From Ypsolopha sequella (taxonomy: Eukaryota > Arthropoda > Insecta > Lepidoptera > Ypsolophidae), in contig OW204001.1 in NCBI GenBank assembly GCA_934047225.1, positions 9,904,201 to 9,968,200 of the forward strand: a stretch of 64,000 bases of DNA, given 5' to 3'. The notes below the pieces were generated by a model, which saw nothing but the letters and a program-made list of their open reading frames with translations, searched no databases and was not told the origin of the DNA. This document shows, one piece after another, positions 52,898-63,035 of the stretch (the first letter of the stretch is position 1; each line of letters opens with the position of its first letter). Position numbers and translations under genes: made by a program.

Positions 52898-52961
52898 AGT
52901 GGCAGATCTCAATTTGCCGGACAAACGTATCTTGTCCGGCAAATTCAGATCTGCCACTAGC
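52898..52961. repeat. Short-loop hairpin
   Basis: AGTGGCAGATCT, AATTTGCCGGACAA and the inverse TTGTCCGGCAAATT, AGATCTGCCACT face each other across a loop of about 7 bases (ACGTATC). Arms of about 27 bases are nearly perfect. It could be a tiny MITE or structured RNA. It lies just outside P element 2. Confidence 0.8.
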
Positions 52962-53071
52962 CTTGTTCTACCTAATTGTCTCATGAGACCAGGTTTATTC
53001 GTCCGGGCATGAGACTCATGACGGTGCCTCGATTGCACCATATAAAGTGGTTGTAATTAAATCAAAGTAGG

Positions 53072-53215
53072 TATAGGTCACGGCAGTAAATAATGCACAT
53101 CGGCTATCTTCGGTTTTGTAGAGCGTCGTCTCTGTCACCGGACTGTTAGTGCTTCGTGCGACAGAGATGACGCGGATATTATTGAAATTAGTTACTGCCG
53201 GTACCTGTATACAAC
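53072..53215. repeat. Inverted repeat, MITE-like
   Basis: GTATAGGTCACGGCAGTAA and TTACTGCCGGTACCTGTATAC are inverted copies. GAGCGTCGTCTCTGTC and GACAGAGATGACGC pair inside, giving two nested stems. Confidence 0.6.
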
Positions 53216-53512
53216 ACATTTCCCGACATATTGTTTTTATCGTGAAAAAAATATCTCAGGATTCTCGAGTTATTAATTTGTTTACAAAACTGCTCTCTTA
53301 TTTTATCACTGTCAAAATACGCCAGACATAAAAATATAGGTCTTTTGCCGTTTCAATAAAATATATTCAGAATGTAATTTAATTCATTCAATAATTTAAA
53401 TAAAAAAAATATGTATATAGGAATCGGTTGGTTGACCTGGGTGACCTTGACCTATTTTCATTTAATTTATTTTTTTATTTATTGCCTTTCAAATGGCCGG
53501 ATCTCTATGGGC
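53216..53512. other. No recognised feature
   Basis: AT-rich, no motif. Confidence 0.4.
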
Positions 53513-53665
53513 CCGTGACTGAAAAGTGTACCTACAATACCTACAAAAACACAGAAAAATACAACTTAGAATTAAGAGAATTACAGGGCAAAGGCGGACT
53601 TATTTCTGAAAAAAGATTCTTCCAGTCAACCATTTCACAGGGAAAATTTCGCCTTTATTAGTTCA
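53513..53665 (+). mobile_element. LINE 3' end, forward orientation
   Basis: AATACAACTTAGAATTAAGA, GGCAAAGGCGGACTTATTTC and GATTCTTCCAGTCAACC match the reverse of the LINE end at 23880-23945 and the 50440 region (GCGAGCTTATTTCTACTG). Only the tail remains. Confidence 0.5.
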
Positions 53666-54244
53666 TTAATCATTAATGAATATTTTTATAAATTCAAATA
53701 ATATTTTATATTGTATTTCCCGCTCTTACATTTAGTTCCATTGTTTTTTTTTTTCTGACGGGTAATAAGTGTATATGTTAAAGCCAAAGTAATTAAATAG
53801 CGATTATACATAATGGCTTGATATATTGTACCTGTATATAAACAAATATTTCTTTTTCATTTTATAAGTACCATCTATCGCTGGTGTGTACCAAGAGTGA
53901 ACTTCCAGTAAATTTACTTATTTGTTTGTTTCCACTCCACTATACAGAAAACAATCTGAGCAAGCGCATCGACGAAATAGCTGAAAATATATCCAGCTGT
54001 CAGAATACAGTGTGTTGTAGCTTTAGAATAAGGAGTATTCCTTAATCTAAGGTTGTTAGCGATATGCAATAAAAGGAGGTCGGTCAGACTTGTCGTGAAC
54101 CTAAACAAAAAGTTAATGAGACTCTTCTAAAAACGTCGTACGAAGAATCTGAGGTTATTCTAAATATCACTTCCCAAGAAACCCTACACAAACGATTACA
54201 GAGTAAACGTATTATGTACCTTTATATTTAGTTTCTTCTATTTG
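53666..54244. other. No gene; contains a short hairpin
   Basis: TTAGAATAAGGAGTATTCCTTAATCTAAG at 54023-54051 is a short palindrome related to 59631-59659. Nothing else recognised. Confidence 0.4.
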
Positions 54245-54420
54245 TTTAGTCTATTTTATTAATTTATTTTATACTCCGCCCATTTTCTCGTCGTTACTGC
54301 TGATTAGTTATCTAGCGGTGTTATAATAAATTAGTCCACTCAGAGCGGTGTTATTAATATTATATTATAACATCGGACAATCAATGTAGTAATTATAAAA
54401 CCGACCTTGGTGTTGTAATA
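54245..54420. mobile_element. Foldback family E fragment
   Basis: TTATCTAGCGGTGTTATAAT, AATTAGTCCACTCAGAGCGG, TATTATAACATCGGACAATC and TACTTATAAA-like sequence match 19930-20045 in order. No arms on the other side. Confidence 0.55.
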
Positions 54421-54673
54421 ATATACCTCATTGGAGTAGTATGAGAGTAAATAAATAACATTACAAAATCAGGTGGGCTGAAAAACGAGGCTTATTGAGG
54501 TCCAATAGTATGCGGACACAACGAACACAATCTGCCATCCAAAATTAAATTAATTACCCCTGAAAAAGCCTAAAATAACTTATTACTAATTATGAATTGG
54601 CTAATTGAGCTTAAAGATAATTGATGTGTGAAGAATAATTTGAAATCCCGGGAACATCCAATAATACTCGAAA
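54421..54673. other. No recognised feature
   Basis: No frame or repeat. Confidence 0.4.
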
Positions 54674-55382
54674 TATTTTTGGCTTAGAATGACTTATGAA
54701 GCGTTTTATGACAAGTACAGATAGATACTCGTATCTTCATACAATTGTTCCAATACACAAAATATGCTGTGGGCTTGAAACGCCGTCAAAATTTCCGTAC
54801 CTACCTATTCGAATTTTAATAAAGACGATATAGAGGCTGAAAAGGAAATGATAAAAAAGTAGAAGATTGACATTACGGAGTTATTCAATGACATTGACAA
54901 TATGGAGCGATAATGTTTGTTTAATGCATGCAATGATATATAAGCACAGAACATTGTTCTGAGTATATAAGGTCTTTCAATTTAAATTGAGAGTAATTTA
55001 GGAGGTATTTCAGTATCGTTAAAACATCACAATTTTTGGCTTAGAATGACTTATGAAGCGTTTTATGACAAGTACAGATAGATATCTTCATACAATTGTT
55101 CCAATACACAAAATATGCTGTGGGCTTGAAACGCCGTCAAAATTTCCGTACCTACCTATTCGAATTTTAATAAAGACGATATAGACGCTGAAAAAGAAAT
55201 GATAAAAAAGTAGAAGATTGACATTACGGAGTTATTCAATGACATTGACAATATGGAGCGATAATGTTTGTTTAATGCATGCAATGATATATAAGCACAG
55301 AACATTGTTCTGAGTATATAAGGTCTTTCAATTTAAATTGAAAGTAATTTAGGAGGTATTTCAGTATCGTTAAAACATCACA
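54674..55382. repeat. Tandem duplication of a 358 bp unit
   Basis: ATTTTTGGCTTAGAATGACT begins at 54674 and again at 55032. The copies are nearly identical apart from a 5-base deletion (ATACTCGTATC versus ATATC) and a few substitutions, so the event is recent. Each unit ends with a terminal-repeat-like block (AGGTCTTTCAATTTAAATTG, AGTAATTTAGGAGGTATTTC). Confidence 0.95.
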
Positions 55383-55575
55383 TTTCACTGCAAAGCACTT
55401 TTTTTTCACTTCTCAGTACGAAGTGGTCCGATCAGCTGACTCAGTGTGTATGGACAAGTGAAGAAAAAGTTCGCGCAAAAAAAATTACTTTGCCGTGGAA
55501 TGTGATGTATTAACGATACTGAATCACCTCCTAAATTACTTTCCATTTATATTGAAACACCTTATATATTTTTTG
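55315..55575. mobile_element. TIR element end pair next to the duplication
   Basis: TATAAGGTCTTTCAATTTAAATTG, GAAAGTAATTTAGGAGGT, TCAGTATCGTTAAAACATCAC (55315-55383) pairs with the reverse complement at 55498-55570 (GTGATGTATTAACGATACTG, AATCACCTCCTAAATTACTTTC, TTGAAACACCTTATA). The core holds GGTCCGATCAGCTGACTCAG. The left arm was duplicated together with upstream sequence. Confidence 0.75.
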
Positions 55576-56195
55576 AGAAAACCCAATTATTATCAAGCAA
55601 GTTCCGCAAGTTGCTTTAAAACCCATTTATTGCATACTTTTTATTCAAAAGTAAGAAAAACAATATCATTATGTTCATTTTGTACCAAGATTTTGTTCTG
55701 CCACCTCTAGCCTGACAGAATATATTTAATTTGTTTAAAACATTTACAGACTAGGAGAAAGTAGCTACCATCGAAAAATTTTCCAGTGACCAATTTTTTC
55801 TCTTATTACAAAAGCAATACGTGTTTACGGGGAATTTTTCTTTGATAGTCTTTAGTTAAGGTGCCAACTTGTATAAAACTTTATCTGTATTATCACCGGT
55901 ATGCTTTTAGGCCTTCCTGTTATCTTAAGTGGCTGCTTCCGTATCGATGAATCAACGGTACTTGTACTACTAATGTTACGAAATTAGTTTGCGTTTATTG
56001 TAGGTTTTAGGAGAATTTAACACTGATATTTTCATATTTTTAGAGTGCTTTTTAATAATAATAATAATATAATTTCATTTCAGACCAAGTCCATATTTTG
56101 TTAGTAGCAGAATTGCTTAAAAAAATATATTAGTACACACCTTATTTTAAGAGAACACTCAATTAAAAACAAATAATCACAGAGAAATAAATCTG
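55576..56195. other. No recognised feature
   Basis: AT-rich, no motif. Confidence 0.4.
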
Positions 56196-56278
56196 AGACG
56201 GATATCGAACCAGCGATAGGGTTCGGGCCCCGTATTTATAGTATGACCGTAACCGCTGTGCCCCGACTTTAGTTTAAA
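56196..56278 (-). repeat. tRNA-like SINE head or tRNA pseudogene
   Basis: The minus strand GGGGCACAGCGGTTACGGTC resembles a tRNA 5' half with an A box. ATCGCTGGTTCGATATCCGT carries GGTTCGATATCC, a near-consensus B box. Spacing and acceptor pairing do not make a complete cloverleaf. Confidence 0.45.
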
Positions 56279-56396
56279 AAGTTCTTCGCAGCGGCAGCGT
56301 CGCGGAAGCCGGGAGTATCTTCGGCCTCGCGGGCGCGTTCTCCGTCCTCGCATGCGAGTTTTTCGGCCTCGCCAGCTTTGTTTGAGATATTGTCTG

Positions 56397-56697
56397 TTTT
56401 TAGAGTTTCATACCCAAAGGGTAACCAAATTACTAAGACTCCGCTGTCCGTACCGTCTATCTGTCCATCTGTCAGTCTGTCACCAGGCTGTATCTCATGA
56501 ACGGTGATAGTTAGACAGTTGAAATTTTCACAGATGATGTATTTCTGTTGCCGCTATAACAAAAAATACTAAAAAACAGAATAAAATAAATATTTAAGGG
56601 GGCTCCCATACAACAAACGTGATCTTTTTGCCGTTTTTATAGATAATGGTACGGAACCCTTAGTGCGCGAGTCCGACTCGCACCTGGCCGGTTTTAT
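56397..56697 (-). repeat. Near full-length GGTTCCGTA repeat, reverse orientation
   Basis: Collinear with 27272-27562: AAAGGGTAACCAAATTACTA, CCGTACCGTCTATCTGTCC, GATAGTTAGACAGTTGAAAT, GTATTTCTGTTGCCGCTATA, AATGGTACGGAACCCTTAGT, GAGTCCGACTCGCACCTGGC then CGGTTTTA. The GACGGGACCC segment is deleted. Confidence 0.8.
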
Positions 56698-58139
56698 TAT
56701 ATTCAACTGAGAGGGAGTAAGAGCGCTGATAATGTTGGTTTCTGAAAAAAAAAAATGTCATTTATTTCCTGTAGCTCACGTGGTCGAAGCCGCTGGCAGA
56801 AGCTAGTCAATAAACAACGTACTTCTTAGTAAGTGTCTGCCAACAGAATAACGTGCCTTTATCATAAAATACAGTTAATGTTAAAACGGACAACAAAGTG
56901 ATCCTATAAGAGTTCCATTTTGCCATAATACGGAACGCTAAAAGAAAGCAAAAAGCATAAAGCCCATTAAAATCATGATAAAATTAAGAAATATAATTTT
57001 ATCTTAATGTCGTATTTACATAAAGTGACATAAGGAATAATTTGTTTGAAGGTCGTGACTTAATCTTTGACTTTTAAAATTAACATTAAAATTCCGCCTC
57101 ATAGTCTACTGCGTAATATGTAAATCTACGTAATAAGTGACAACCTATCTTACGAGACAAATTTGAGAAAGTTGAATTATCATATCAAAATCATCATGCT
57201 ATCTATGCAAGCTGTACACTGTACAGCATACTAAAATCTCCCTCAGATAACCATATCTAATGCTTTTCGCCCCTTTTACAAATAAAACAAATGGCTACAA
57301 TCATCTTGCGACATTTCAAACGCTTTTTACGATAACATATCCAGCAAATAATGGTTTAATTTATAGGGAAGGATTGCAAACATTTGCCACATCTATTTTA
57401 GAACAATCTCTTTCGGTTTGAGGTCGCTTTACTCGTTTTCTGTAACAGTAAATTATTTTAAAGCTTTTTGTGCTGATAATAATATAATATTTTTTCTTTT
57501 AACAACAAATGCATTTGAGATGTCACGCATCAAGCACAATCTATTAAGGGCGCATCGAGCGTTTTCCTTTGTCTCTGTCTTTTTCTTTACGTGTAGAGAG
57601 TAAAGAAAATAACCAAACTTTTGCTCTTTTTCAATGTTTTTCGTTGTTATTTTCATCACATTGTTCTTAAATAAAAAACTATCGTATATAAACGCTCCAG
57701 TCATATATGAACTTGATTTTAGAAAATGAATCATAATATCAAATTACTTATTTATATAAAAAAGTAGGGACAAAGAGGAAAAAATTACTCGAAAAGAGGT
57801 AACTTTGCGAATTTATTCTATTGAGCCAACTTTATCAAATTTTGTTTCCATCGTGTATACAGTCTAGTGTATATACCCAATAATACCAATATATTTCCCT
57901 AGATTTTATTTTAATTGTTTACTACTTCAAACAAGGGTTATAAAAACGTGTTTGTATCGTGTAAAAAGCTCGGTGCGCTCTTAAGGTATGTTTATAATTA
58001 TACAAGATAAACAAACGGGGTCTTAATGCGTGAAAATCGCGAAAGTTTACAAAAGATGCATTTCCTTTCTAAATTTTGATGTTCTTTTCCCGAATCTCCC
58101 GAACCATGCGCAGTCTATTTTGCTCCCGTAACGTTTAGG
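56698..58139. other. No recognised gene
   Basis: Frames on opposite strands at 57418-57734 overlap and have no motif. No inverted repeat or known family was found over about 1.4 kb, which makes this the longest repeat-free stretch here. It could hold host regulatory or intronic sequence. Confidence 0.35.
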
Positions 58140-58509
58140 TTGTGGACTGACTCAGTTTCATTTGTGAGACAACGCCGCGAAGCCGCCTCTGTAGGGGCGG
58201 GCGTTTGGAAATACGCGACTTTCAAAGTTTTGAATGTTCCAAATTTGAAAGTGCGTCCCTCTTACCGGCCAGTTCTTTGAAAGAGTCTAAAGTTAGCATT
58301 GCATTCCAATTTTTAAACTAAACTTTTTAAACGTAAATTTGTTGTAGTGTGGTGTTCAGTGTAAATTGAAACTTTTAGAATATTATAGAGAATATTTTAG
58401 GTAGGATTGAGTGTATTTTCGTGAACTTTTTTTTCTGAAATGTGATTGAGTGGAAAACTTTACTTCGTGGAAAATTTATCGGTCATTTTACAGCTGACGG
58501 CGACTTTAG
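58140..58509 (+). promoter_or_regulatory. Candidate promoter and non-coding first exon
   Basis: 58165-58215 is GC-rich (CGCCGCGAAGCCGCCTCTGT, AGGGGCGGGCG). GGTGTTCAGTGTAAATTG at about 58351 contains the arthropod initiator TCAGT, and 58509/58510 is a consensus splice donor (TTTAG/GTGAGT). A 5' UTR exon of about 150 bases would run 58356-58509, with the coding exons downstream, beyond what I can identify. No ATG-led frame is long. All elements are short motifs, so this is a hypothesis. Confidence 0.3.
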
Positions 58510-58714
58510 GTGAGTGGGCGATAAAATTAGTTGTTTGTTCAGTTGTTGCTCAGATTGATTGATTTTGTTGGCGAAAAATTATTTATCGTTAGTCTTTTGA
58601 ATGACAAATTACTTTATCTAGAGTTGTGTACTAAAGTGAGCGACGTTAATATAAAATGATCATAAACGCCAAAGCAACAACATTTTTTTTTTAAACGCGC
58701 CTTTTTATTTTATA
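58510..58714. other. No recognised feature
   Basis: Would be intron start if the 58.4 kb exon is real. Confidence 0.3.
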
Positions 58715-58973
58715 CAGTGTGTAACAGAAAGGTGTAACCATATTTGAAGAGCTCATTCAGACCATGGTATAGAACAAATTTTGCTATGGAGTCAGCCCGG
58801 AAATCTCAAAAAAAAAATCTGCCCTTCCATACATTTCGGCCGAGCGGCATTGCATTTTTCTATGAAAGAGTCGATTTTTTTTTTGAGATACAGTTTTTGT
58901 TTCATAGTAAAAGTTTTTCACCATTGACTGAATAAGCTCTTCAAATATGGTTACACCTTTCTGTAGCACGTTG
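58715..58973. mobile_element. TA-flanked MITE, family C, copy 3
   Basis: CAGTGTGTAACAGAAAGGTG to CACCTTTCTGTAGCACGTTG with TA flanks, centre CATTTCGGCCGAGCGGCATTG. The frames at 58744 and 58784 are inside it and not genes. Confidence 0.85.
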
Positions 58974-58984
58974 TATACGGAACC

Positions 58985-59168
58985 ATTTAAGAGGCCGGCG
59001 GAGCAATCCTAGTTCATACAAACGAAAAACCAAAACCATATCTAAATCATAGATACGAGTATTATTAAGGTATAGTATGTATTTATTCCGATTGCATTAC
59101 AGAATATCTAGTTAAATGGTTTTGGTATTTCGTTTGTATAAACTAGGATTGCCCCGCAGGCCTCTTAA
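58985..59168. mobile_element. 184 bp MITE, family L
   Basis: Left TTAAGAGGCCGGCGGAGCAA, TCCTAGTTCATACAAACG; right CGTTTGTATAAACTAGGATT, GCCCCGCAGGCCTCTTAA. The arms pair over about 50 bases (AAACCAAAACCAT with ATGGTTTTGGT). Probable TTAA target: TTAA lies at both ends. Confidence 0.8.
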
Positions 59169-59261
59169 TAGCTTTAACACTGTGGTGAAGCCTGGATGCG
59201 CTAATAGCATGTATTTGGGCCGAAGTACGGTGATTAAGCTCACCTCCTATCAAGTTTATTC
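59169..59261. other. No recognised feature
   Basis: Short gap between a MITE and a dispersed repeat. Confidence 0.4.
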
Positions 59262-59577
59262 ATAATAAAACTGGCCAAGTGCGTGTCGGGCCACGCCAAG
59301 TGTAGGGTTCCGTAGTTGCCCTGCACAATATGCGGATTCTTCTTCTCCAAGTATATTTTATAAGTTTGTTGACTTATACAGATCGCGCCAAACTTCTAGT
59401 ACGCTCGGAAGATGCTCTTCCCAAGAACGGCCCATATATTTTGTTCCCGCTGATGTGAATCCCCCGTGTTTAGAGCTTTCTAGTACTAATAGTCTCTAAG
59501 CTAAGCCGCGGACAGACAGACAGACAACATGGCGAAACTATAAGGGTTCCTTGTTGTTGACTACGGAACCCTAAAAA
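59262..59577 (+). repeat. GGTTCCGTA repeat, full forward copy
   Basis: Head AAAACTGGCCAAGTGCGTGT, CGGGCCACGCCAAGTGTAGG, then GTTCCGTAGTTGCCCTGCAC and a tail with GACAGACAGACAGACAACAT and ACTACGGAACCCTAAAAATGA. About 315 bases. Family ends are AAA(C)CTGGCCAAGTGCG at the head and GGAACCCTAAAAA at the tail. Confidence 0.8.
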
Positions 59578-59993
59578 TGATCAGTGACACGAATGTTGAT
59601 TACTTCGGTACACACGGAAACATCTTTGGTCTTAGAATAAGGATATTCCTTATTCTAAGCCTTTGGTATCCCCTCGAAAATATATCTGCCGTGAAAATCA
59701 TTAGTGCAGTAAGTACAAAATATTTTGAACGAAAAACTGTTAAAAATTTAGAACTTTGTTTGCAGACCGACGAGACGCCGCAAGCGATATTTGACACAAC
59801 GCACAAATGCGAAATAAAAACAATACGCTTTCATACCAAAAAGTTTCGAAAATGCGAAATGATACCGTTACGTCAGGACTACCAGACATTAGGATTATCT
59901 CTTATATGTACGCAAATTTCTACTTTGCCCGTTGCCTTGTTTGCTTGATACGAGGCAAACCGGGTTCTCGTAAGCAAAATAGAGCAGACCTGG
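59578..59993. other. No recognised gene; contains a short hairpin
   Basis: The 123-codon frame (59577-59948) has no motif and crosses a palindrome, CTTAGAATAAGGA/TAT/TCCTTATTCTAAG, at 59631-59659. Confidence 0.35.
59631..59659. repeat. Perfect 13-base-arm hairpin
   Basis: CTTAGAATAAGGA and its exact reverse complement around a 3-base loop. 54023-54051 is a diverged relative. Confidence 0.8.
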
Positions 59994-60153
59994 GGCTCTA
60001 CCGCGTAATTCTCATTTGTATCAACTTCAAGCAAATGCATGCGAAATTCAACGCGTGCAAAAGAGATGGCATGTTAGGCGGGCGTCGTCGCACGCACGTC
60101 AAATTTCAATCTCAAGTTGATGTTGATGAAAATGAGAATTACGCGGTAGACCC
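59994..60153. mobile_element. 160 bp MITE, family N
   Basis: Left GGGCTCTACCGCGTAATTCT, CATTTGTATCAAC; right GTTGATGAAAATGAGAATTA, CGCGGTAGACCC. The arms pair over about 30 bases. Confidence 0.75.
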
Positions 60154-60378
60154 GCAGATATGAGCAAAACGGCTTCCGTTACGAATGTAGAATCAAAACA
60201 TATTACTTTTGGGTAACATATGTTTTTTAGCTAATTCGACCCCGTTGAATCCGAAAATGTCTGTTACTTGAACTGCAGTCATTTGAACATCAATTAATAC
60301 CGGGTAAATGGAAAAATATTATTGAAAGCAAATATTAACAGCATTAATTTGTAGTTAAAGGATTGTTTTTTTACAATA
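60154..60378. other. No recognised feature
   Basis: No frame or repeat. Confidence 0.4.
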
Positions 60379-60642
60379 CAACGTGAAATTTAAGTCATTT
60401 TGTTAACGAAAACTAGTGATAGTTCTCGTCCATATGAACAACATTTACTATGAAGCCAACCCTGAAATCGTGAAAAAAAAATCTGCTGTTTCATACATTT
60501 GGGTCGAGTAGGTATTTAACTTTTCTATGGAACAGCTGATATTTTTTTTACGATTTCAGGGTTGGCTCCATAATAATAGTTGTTTATATGGACAAGCACT
60601 ATCACCAGTTTTCGTTAGCAAAATGACTTAAATTTCACGTTG
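60379..60642. mobile_element. TA-flanked MITE related to family C
   Basis: CAACGTGAAATTTAAGTCAT, TTTGTTAACGAAAACT at the left and AGTTTTCGTTAGCAAAATGA, CTTAAATTTCACGTTG at the right, with TA on both sides. The inner half shares TACTATGAAGCCAACCCTGA and TTTTTCTATGG--CAGCTGAT features with family C, but the outer 45 bases differ, so it is a hybrid or sister family. Confidence 0.85.
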
Positions 60643-60734
60643 TATTTTCAAGCTAGAAATTAGTAAAGTTCATAATGTTATTTTCATGCGTATTTTTGGC
60701 CATCCCGTATAATTATCTAAATGGGCTTTTGACA

Positions 60735-60985
60735 TGTAGCCTGTGCAATCGCACTTTCAAGGCCAAAATAGGCTATGTCAGCCATTGAAGGGTTCACCAG
60801 CAAAGCTCTGAGCCTTGATCAGTCACTATGACCGAAAACGGCCAGGAGGCATCATCATTTTGGCAAAGTCTGGCACAACATGGTTCGAATCCACCACTGG
60901 TTTGTTTGGCACAATCTGAACGAAGAGCATTGAAGGCGTCGAGAACAGGTGGCAACCCTATAAGAAAGTTCGAGACAGGATATTA
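60735..60985 (+). pseudogene. LINE-type C-terminal zinc-finger fragment
   Basis: Plus translation contains [16 protein letters not shown], then a stop and RVHQQSSEP, giving a C--C---F----G--SH---H finger like those at the C termini of several LINE ORF2 proteins (C-RTFRARIGL-SH-R-H). Downstream codons TMTENGQEASSFWQSLAQH continue the frame. Stops show it is decayed. Confidence 0.4.
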
Positions 60986-61735
60986 TTAATCGGGCGAATA
61001 AAAATATAATTAGCGACTTCAAGTGTCCGGAATAAATACGAGTACCAAAGCGTGCGACTAAAATACTGAGTGGGCGAATTTAAATTATGAAATCGAAAAT
61101 ATTTCACCAAAAATCAAAAAATAGGTGCAACGATAAGCGAAGCGAGGAAGAGTGTGTAAGGTTTACATGTAAGATAAAATAAGGAGCCAAACGAAGCAGG
61201 GCGGAGCGAGGCGACGTCCCTAGTTGTATTACTTAAATATAAATTTTCTCTAAAATAGAAAATTGTCCACCTGAGATATTATTCATCTCAACTCAAATTA
61301 AATTTTATTGAAACAAAACAATACTTAAATAACATGAAAATACTTAAAAACCTACCTACAAAATAAAACTTACCTAAAACAAAACACTAATCTAATACCC
61401 TTATAAAACCCTAATACCTTATAAAAATAAACTAAACTAAATAAAAACCCTATCTAGATCGCCACCGTCATGTGGAAGGGTACCTAGAAGGCTGGCAGCG
61501 TTTCCTCTTTGAATGGCCAGACTGATTCTCTGGCCAAGATACGCGCCAGCCTTCGGGTCCCCACAAGCGTCGATCAGCAGTGCAGATAACTCTTTATTTG
61601 TATTTTCAATTCGCCGTTTTCAACATATTTATTCGCCCATAGTCTTTCAAGTCCTTCACCCACTTAATATTTTAGTACGCTATATTCAGTATTTTTGATA
61701 CCTCAAATTTGAATTTATATTCGTTCGTTTAAATA
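60986..61735. mobile_element. Loose inverted-repeat unit with a LINE end inside
   Basis: CGTGCGACTAAAATACTGAGTG and GGGCGAA (61051-61080) pair imperfectly with ACCCACTTAATATTTTAGTACG (61656-61680) and TTCGCCC (61631). ATTCGCCC/GGGCGAAT recurs several times. GCGAAGCGAGG and GGCGGAGCGAGGCGACG at 61136-61212 form a short GC-rich block. Borders are uncertain. Confidence 0.4.
61285..61590 (-). mobile_element. Retroelement-like ORF end and 3' UTR, reverse orientation
   Basis: Minus translation of 61590-61450 gives LLIDACGDPKAGAYLGQRIS and LAIQRGNAASLLGTLP, a phrase I know as recurrent in lepidopteran repeat-encoded proteins (QRIS-AIQRGNAAS--GT). A short 3' UTR with AGGTTTTATAAGG-type sequence and a poly(A)-like end follows to 61285. 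A tail of the same family is at 63120-63215. Element class is unsure. Confidence 0.5.
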
Positions 61736-62088
61736 CTACCCGTATGAAAATGTTCACTCTAGGGTAGGCAGTGCCTATACCCTGGTGTCATACAATTTTT
61801 TTTTAAAGTGTTATTTAAATTATTTCATTTTTTTATTGTCAATCTTGACCTTTTGATTGCTTTTCCGGAAAAAAGTTCTATGCACGCTACTGCCGTTCGA
61901 GACAGATATTGTAGTGCGGTCAACCTTCCAGCTACAGTTTTCAGGGCTACAGTTTTTTAGGCTCCGTGATATAAGCGCTCCCCCAAATGCACACCTGTAA
62001 AATAAAACTGCGTGAGTTTCAAGGATTATTATCAGTAACCGTAACGATCCCGAGAATAGCGATACATCACCTCTTCACAAACGCACAT
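61736..62088. other. No recognised feature
   Basis: No frame or repeat. Confidence 0.4.
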
Positions 62089-62110
62089 CTCGCACACACA
62101 CACACACACA
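62089..62110. repeat. CA dinucleotide microsatellite
   Basis: GCACACACACACACACACACATC, about ten units. Confidence 0.85.
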
Positions 62111-63035
62111 TCAACACTCTTTAAAATGAGCTGAGTATAACATCATTTGTGTTTAAATAAAATTAATCTAAATTCCTTTTTTTCTTAAAATGTATTCGTA
62201 TATAGCTTAAATTATAGTCTTAAGATAAGGTAAAATATTTTTTTTCAAGTCTTATGTTTTTGAGAAAGAGCCTAGTTTTCCACATCACAAGGAAACTTTC
62301 AGTGGAAATTAGTGTTTTAATATTAATTGTAACCTACTGTCTTAAATAAATAAATTATTATATTCTATTCTAATAAAGCAGATCTCGAAAGGTTTCTGTG
62401 GGAAGAAGCTTCAAAGTACGATTTTTGTATTCGAAGATGAATCGCAGTTTAAGACGAACATTTTATTCTTAGAAAGACATACATACGAGGGGACGAACAG
62501 ACGGTCGGATAAACGGATAAAGACTCACTGTAATAGTCCCTTTTGACCCTTTAGGTATACATTCGAAAAAAATATTCAAACAATACAAACCAGTCTTTTG
62601 TTGAACTTTTTTTCTGTAAGTGTTTTCACCTACTGATAGAAATAAACAACTTATTTTTATATAACGAATATAATAGTATATTTATATATTTCTTCGTATT
62701 ATGTACAAGTATCTGATGGCGCGTGGATGACAGTGACAGGGGGGCGCAGCTGTGAAACAAAGAGCATGGTAGCGGTAATACTTTATATTCTCTGGTAGCA
62801 GTGTTAGTTCCGATTTTGGACACAACCAATCCACGCACCATAATATTCTTGTAGCACTGTATTTCTGCCATCTTGTATCACTAAAAAATTCTGTCACACG
62901 TCAAGTTTCGCAAACGTTTCGCTGATGTTATGTCATGTAACGCTTTTTTATGCCTTATACTGGTGCTACTGTGGCTTTTGTGAGAAAAGAGTTTATATAC
63001 CTAGAGATGAAATCATAAACGACACCGACAGATAG
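62111..63035. other. No recognised gene
   Basis: Two overlapping minus frames (62626-62897) in different registers lack motifs. The rest is AT-rich. Confidence 0.4.

Noticed and set aside
59577..60163. Overlapping 123- and 118-codon frames
   Set aside because: They cross a GGTTCCGTA repeat end, a hairpin and a MITE, so they cannot be one gene.
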